Source: Candidatus Methanolliviera sp. GoM_oil (lineage in GTDB: Archaea > Halobacteriota > Methanoliparia > Methanoliparales > Methanoliparaceae). From it: DNA of 8,802 nucleotides. Both the position numbers and the translations under genes were made by a program. The notes under the pieces are model-generated. The model did not search any database and was not told the DNA's origin. It saw only the letters and a program-made list of their open reading frames with translations. Below are positions 6,710 to 8,802 of this stretch, piece after piece (within the stretch, counting starts at the first letter, position 1; the number at the start of each line of letters is the position of its first letter). The DNA is taken from the NCBI GenBank assembly GCA_902158735.1, contig CABGHG010000064.1:1-8802 (forward strand), written 5' to 3'.

Positions 6710-6953
6710 CCTTGGTATGATAACAAAAATAATAGCCGATTCCGACATTGCGATCTGCAAGCAAAAAATCAACTACGTTTTCGGGGGTAACAAGATGATC
6801 CGGGATGTGGCGGAGGCGATAGAACTCTCGCTTAACAGTAAAGAGTATTTATGATATATGCATGGTTTGCCCAGAGAAGTTGCACCAATAATCCGAGATA
6901 GAATGTTCTACACGGGATTAATCGATGTTATTGAAAGGATTTAGAATGTTTTG
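6696..6953 (+). pseudogene. Duplicated abiEii 3' fragment (direct repeat copy 2)
   Basis: This is the second copy of the 258-bp repeat, about 97% identical to 3614-3871. In the abiEii frame it encodes KDLYDLGMITKIIADSD onward to the same terminal ...DVIERI and TAG. It has an in-frame TGA at about 6853-6855, where TCAGGA has become TTATGA. It lacks a start codon and both nucleotidyltransferase motifs, so it cannot make a toxin. It interrupts the DUF5615 gene. Confidence 0.95.
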
Positions 6954-7000
6954 CTTTTAAAAAATTTTTCTACCACAGGATACAGGTCCTTTTCGTACAT
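6941..7000 (-). pseudogene. Second 19-codon stump of the 'EKDLYP' family
   Basis: From ATG at 7000-6998 it reads MYEKDLYPVVEKFFKSKTF and stops at TAA (6943-6941). It converges on the duplicated abiEii end exactly as the stump at 3859-3924 does, with the same truncation point, but is two codons shorter. The nucleotide match between the stumps is clearly lower (roughly three quarters by eye) than the 97% of the adjoining abiEii copies. Confidence 0.6.
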
Positions 7001-7155
7001 TTTATAACGAATAATAGTCATCTCACCGTATAAATTTACATACCCAACGTCATATATCAACACACCACTAACGTTTTTTAAAAATGGAAGCAATAAAGCG
7101 ATGCAGAAGCACGCAATGAATCTACCACTTATATTTTTCCCATTTATATCTCATT
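7001..7155. other. AT-rich spacer with no recognisable gene
   Basis: No convincing reading frame or repeat was seen. On the minus strand aaatttata (7038-7030) could be a promoter element left from the EKDLYP gene. Confidence 0.3.
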
Positions 7156-7560
7156 TCACGCTTCTTCAACAACCCTTATCTCCTCTTCCGTCAGCCCGTA
7201 CAACGCATAAACCAGCCTGTCAATCTGCGTATCAACAATCTTTATCTGCCGTTCGTAAAGCTCTTTATATCGCGCCATTCTCGCATCGTGGTGTTTCTTC
7301 TGCAGTTCGTGCATGTTATCCACCGGAAAAACGAGTTTATCGTGTTTTGCGCTATTTTGATTTTTTGGGTAAAGCGAAAATCTCTTTTGTCCGCTGGATA
7401 GAAGGGTGCAACAATAGATAATCTGTTCATCTTGGTTTGACACTCCAAACACATCTGCTCTGATGCTGACTCTTCCTCGCTTCAGTGATAATTCAGTTCC
7501 AACGTATTCGACCGGACAATTCTTTTGGTGCTTGAACAAACTAAAATTGATTATTGGCAC
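7156..7560 (-). pseudogene. Chimeric ORF: 'EKDLYP'-family middle joined to a type IIG tail
   Basis: This 134-codon frame is open from GTG at 7560 but looks like a join of two genes. Residues about 10-45 (KHQKNCPVEYVGTELSLKRG, then RVSIRADVFGVSNQDEQIIY) match the remnant at 5885-6055. Residues about 70-134 (VDNMHELQKKHHDARM, then ERQIKIVDTQIDRLVYALYG and LTEEEIRVVEEA) are the C-terminal tail of an Eco57I-like type IIG enzyme. The segment between them fits neither family. There is no ribosome site, the start lies in a repeat element, and the N-terminal EKDLYP part sits on the wrong side at 7000. It could still be translated as a small fusion protein, but decay is more likely. The type IIG tail is related to the one at 2140-2262. 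Confidence 0.6.
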
Positions 7561-7612
7561 AGATTAACGCTGATTAACGCAGAAGAGATCAAATCCATGT
7601 AAATCCGTGTCC
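7561..7612. repeat. Imperfect dyad of 10-11-bp units (GATTAACGC / AAATCCGTGT)
   Basis: Two direct units, gattaacgctgattaacgc, face two opposing units, aaatccatgtaaatccgtgt, whose reverse complement is acacggatttacatggattt. The whole forms a loose inverted repeat of about 50 bp. It touches the start of the chimeric ORF and shares units with the element at 1991-2121. Similar repeats are widespread between genes in archaea and bacteria. Confidence 0.6.
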
Positions 7613-7764
7613 TGAACTAAACTAAATTAAATATGGAGAAGTCTTACACAATATAACAAGACTTTTCACTGCGAGTTTTCTTTTCCCGTGCATTTTTTAA
7701 ACTCCTTCTTCGGGCACTTAAAGCAGGACCTGAGTTATATGACGCCTGCAACCTTAAATCTATT
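7613..7764. other. Intergenic stretch, no recognisable gene
   Basis: I see no gene. On the minus strand a 22-codon open stretch (CFKCPKKEFKKC) carries a CxxC but is closed by stops on both sides, so it is too short to support. Confidence 0.3.
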
Positions 7765-8385
7765 CTATTCCTTTTCCCAAACTCGCGTATCTTTTTCAAA
7801 ACCGCCATTTATGTAATCAACATCTTCAAAACTAAAATTGACTTTATATGCTTTCAATTTCACATTGTCCAAGCTCTTAACCGCATACTTCAGTCTATTG
7901 TCAAAGTTATTGGCTATGATATACCCTCTTACGCGTTTACCTTTGGCCATATTACAGGAAATAAAACTCATGTATCCCAGCAACTGTCCAAGAGCGTTAT
8001 CTTTAGCTTTTCCTGCCTTTAATTCGATTACAAGTAAATTCGCATCCCTATCAATCGCCAAAATGTCTATTCTGCCAATATCAGTATTAAATTCCTTCCC
8101 GTTCTGGAACAACTTCAGTCCAGGCTCAATTTGTTCGAGGTCATTGCAAATGAATGTTTGTAGATCTCGCTCTATACTCAGACTTGTCTCTTGAGCAGTA
8201 ATTATTTTTTCACTTGTTTCATCTCCGTTCTCGTCATAAGTTCCCATTGTAAGGTGCGATTTTATAGAACCAATGGATCTCATAGGAAAACCGAGAAGCT
8301 CTGAAATTTCTTTTGGTGGTATCCCCTTTCGCAGGAGATTGACTACTTGCTTCTTCTGTTCTTTAGTCAATATGGTTTTTGTCAT
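7765..8385 (-). CDS. Helix-turn-helix protein with NucS-like PD-(D/E)XK nuclease domain
   Basis: Residues about 8-45 form a helix-turn-helix (QKKQVVNLLRKGIPPKEISE, then LLGFPMRSIGSIKSHLTMGT). From about 69 the sequence follows the catalytic domain of NucS/EndoMS: LSIERDLQTFICNDLEQIEP, GRIDILAIDRD with Asp107, LLVIELKAGKA with Glu121-x-Lys123, and GQLLGYM with Gln134. All the canonical nuclease residues are present. NucS proper cuts mismatched DNA and has a different N-terminal domain, so this is a relative rather than the housekeeping enzyme. At 206 aa it is compact and apparently complete. The ATG has an excellent Shine-Dalgarno, GGAGGTTGA at 8400-8392. It lies 24 bases after the DUF262 stump and probably uses that gene's promoter. 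A defence role is inferred from the neighbours. Confidence 0.8.
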   Translation of the reverse strand: MTKTILTKEQKKQVVNLLRKGIPPKEISELLGFPMRSIGSIKSHLTMGTYDENGDETSEKIITAQETSLSIERDLQTFICNDLEQIEPGLKLFQNGKEFNTDIGRIDILAIDRDANLLVIELKAGKAKDNALGQLLGYMSFISCNMAKGKRVRGYIIANNFDNRLKYAVKSLDNVKLKAYKVNFSFEDVDYINGGFEKDTRVWEKE

Positions 8386-8409
8386 TTTTTTTCAACCTCC
8401 ATACATACC

Positions 8410-8553
8410 TCAATAATTTATTAAATCTCTTACCTTTGTTGCATCCCAAACAAAAGGTCGTTGAATTTCGGGTATTGCTATCTCCTCTGATTTTACCCAT
8501 GAGTGTATTGTTTCTATCAAATGTTGATTGACAGAATACTTCTGCGTTTTCAT
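8410..8553 (-). pseudogene. N-terminal 47 codons of a DUF262 (GmrS-like) protein
   Basis: From ATG at 8553-8551 the frame reads MKTQKYSVNQHLIETIHSWV, KSEEIAIPEIQRPFVWDATK, VRDLINY and stops at TGA (8412-8410). The core IPEIQRPFVWD...VRDLI is the N-terminal ParB/Srx-like motif of DUF262 proteins, the nucleotide-dependent part of type IV enzymes such as GmrSD, which normally run to several hundred residues. Everything after the first motif is gone, replaced by the ribosome site of the NucS-like gene. A longer overlapping frame (8563-8363) is in the wrong register. It could be transcribed and act as a leader peptide, but is most simply a deletion remnant. Confidence 0.8.
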
Positions 8554-8588
8554 CTTTTATCATAAACTTAGAATCACTATACTAAATA

Positions 8589-8600
8589 GATATTAAAACT
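8589..8600 (-). promoter_or_regulatory. TATA-like box upstream of the DUF262 stump / NucS-like gene
   Basis: On the minus strand agttttaatatc is centred about 41 bp before the stump's ATG, predicting initiation near 8568. It is the only promoter-like element between 8553 and the partial gene above it, so it probably also drives the NucS-like gene. Confidence 0.4.
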
Positions 8601-8640
8601 TTTCTGAATCAGTTTGGTGCGGTATCCCATAGCACAAACT

Positions 8641-8802
8641 TCACTCGTAGTACTTCAACTCCTTTTCATTCCATTCAAGACCCTTTTCTATCTGCGATGG
8701 ATCACTTGCCAAATAGTTTATCAAGTCTTTCTCAAAACTCACAGAATAGGGTGGAATCTCTATATTCGCTCCTTCTTCTTCTTCAAACTCTTCTGCTAAG
8801 GC
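8641..8802 (-). CDS. C-terminal part of an unrecognised protein, possibly a truncated NucS-like paralogue
   Basis: The frame enters from beyond the window and ends at TGA (8643-8641). The 53 visible residues run ALAEEFEEEEGANIEIPPYS, VSFEKDLINYLASDPSQIEK, GLEWNEKELKYYE. The middle resembles the entry helix of NucS-type nuclease domains and parallels LSIERDLQTFICNDLEQIEP in the complete gene downstream. However, the catalytic Asp and E-x-K that should follow are absent because the frame ends. It may be a truncated paralogue or simply the C-terminus of another protein. The start lies outside the window. Confidence 0.4.
   Translation of the reverse strand, partial: ALAEEFEEEEGANIEIPPYSVSFEKDLINYLASDPSQIEKGLEWNEKELKYYE

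Noticed and set aside
7838..8194. 118-codon plus-strand frame
   Set aside because: Antisense to the NucS-like gene, which has the catalytic motifs and a strong ribosome site.
8363..8563. 66-codon minus-strand frame with one CxxC
   Set aside because: The DUF262 motif lies in a different frame of the same DNA, so this is its shadow.

Overview
The window looks like euryarchaeal DNA from a methanogen or methane-oxidising (ANME-type) lineage. The main evidence is a Mur-ligase-like gene (518-1831) recognised as coenzyme F430 synthetase (cfbE), a gene known from mcr-bearing archaea. AT-rich TATA-type promoters and probable leaderless starts agree with this. An ANME-1/Methanophagales-like source is a guess from overall flavour only. 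I saw no rRNA, tRNA, CRISPR array or intact insertion sequence.

Layout: (1) 1-425, minus: a MarR/GbsR-like winged-helix regulator cut by the window edge, divergent from cfbE across an AT-rich promoter region. (2) 518-1831, plus: cfbE, followed directly by a broken reading frame (1832-2017, in-frame TAG). (3) 1991-2262: an inverted repeat pair and the decayed C-terminal tail of a type IIG (Eco57I-like) restriction-modification enzyme. (4) 2326-3862, plus: an apparently intact AbiE-type toxin-antitoxin pair. (5) 5821-3859, minus: an mrr - DUF4268 operon, both PD-(D/E)XK-like, followed by a 21-codon stump of a third gene. (6) 5885-6233: debris of that third gene's family and an antitoxin-like tail. 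(7) 6294-7000: an intact DUF433 antitoxin whose DUF5615 PIN-like toxin is cut at codon 59 by a 97%-identical copy of the abiEii 3' end. (8) 7156-7612: a chimeric remnant ORF and a second repeat element. (9) 8802-7765, minus: a helix-turn-helix plus NucS-like nuclease, preceded by a 47-codon N-terminal stump of a DUF262 (GmrS-like) protein and a partial ORF that may be a second NucS-like protein.

Taken together, a conserved methanogenesis-cofactor gene sits at the edge of a degrading defence island. AbiE, Mrr-DUF4268 and the NucS-like protein appear complete. At least four other defence families (type IIG enzyme, DUF262, DUF5615 toxin, and an unnamed 'EKDLYP' protein family) survive only as fragments. 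The clearest structural event is the 258-bp duplication of the abiEii tail into the DUF5615 toxin gene. The most testable new-system candidates are the Mrr-DUF4268(-EKDLYP) operon and the compact HTH-NucS protein.
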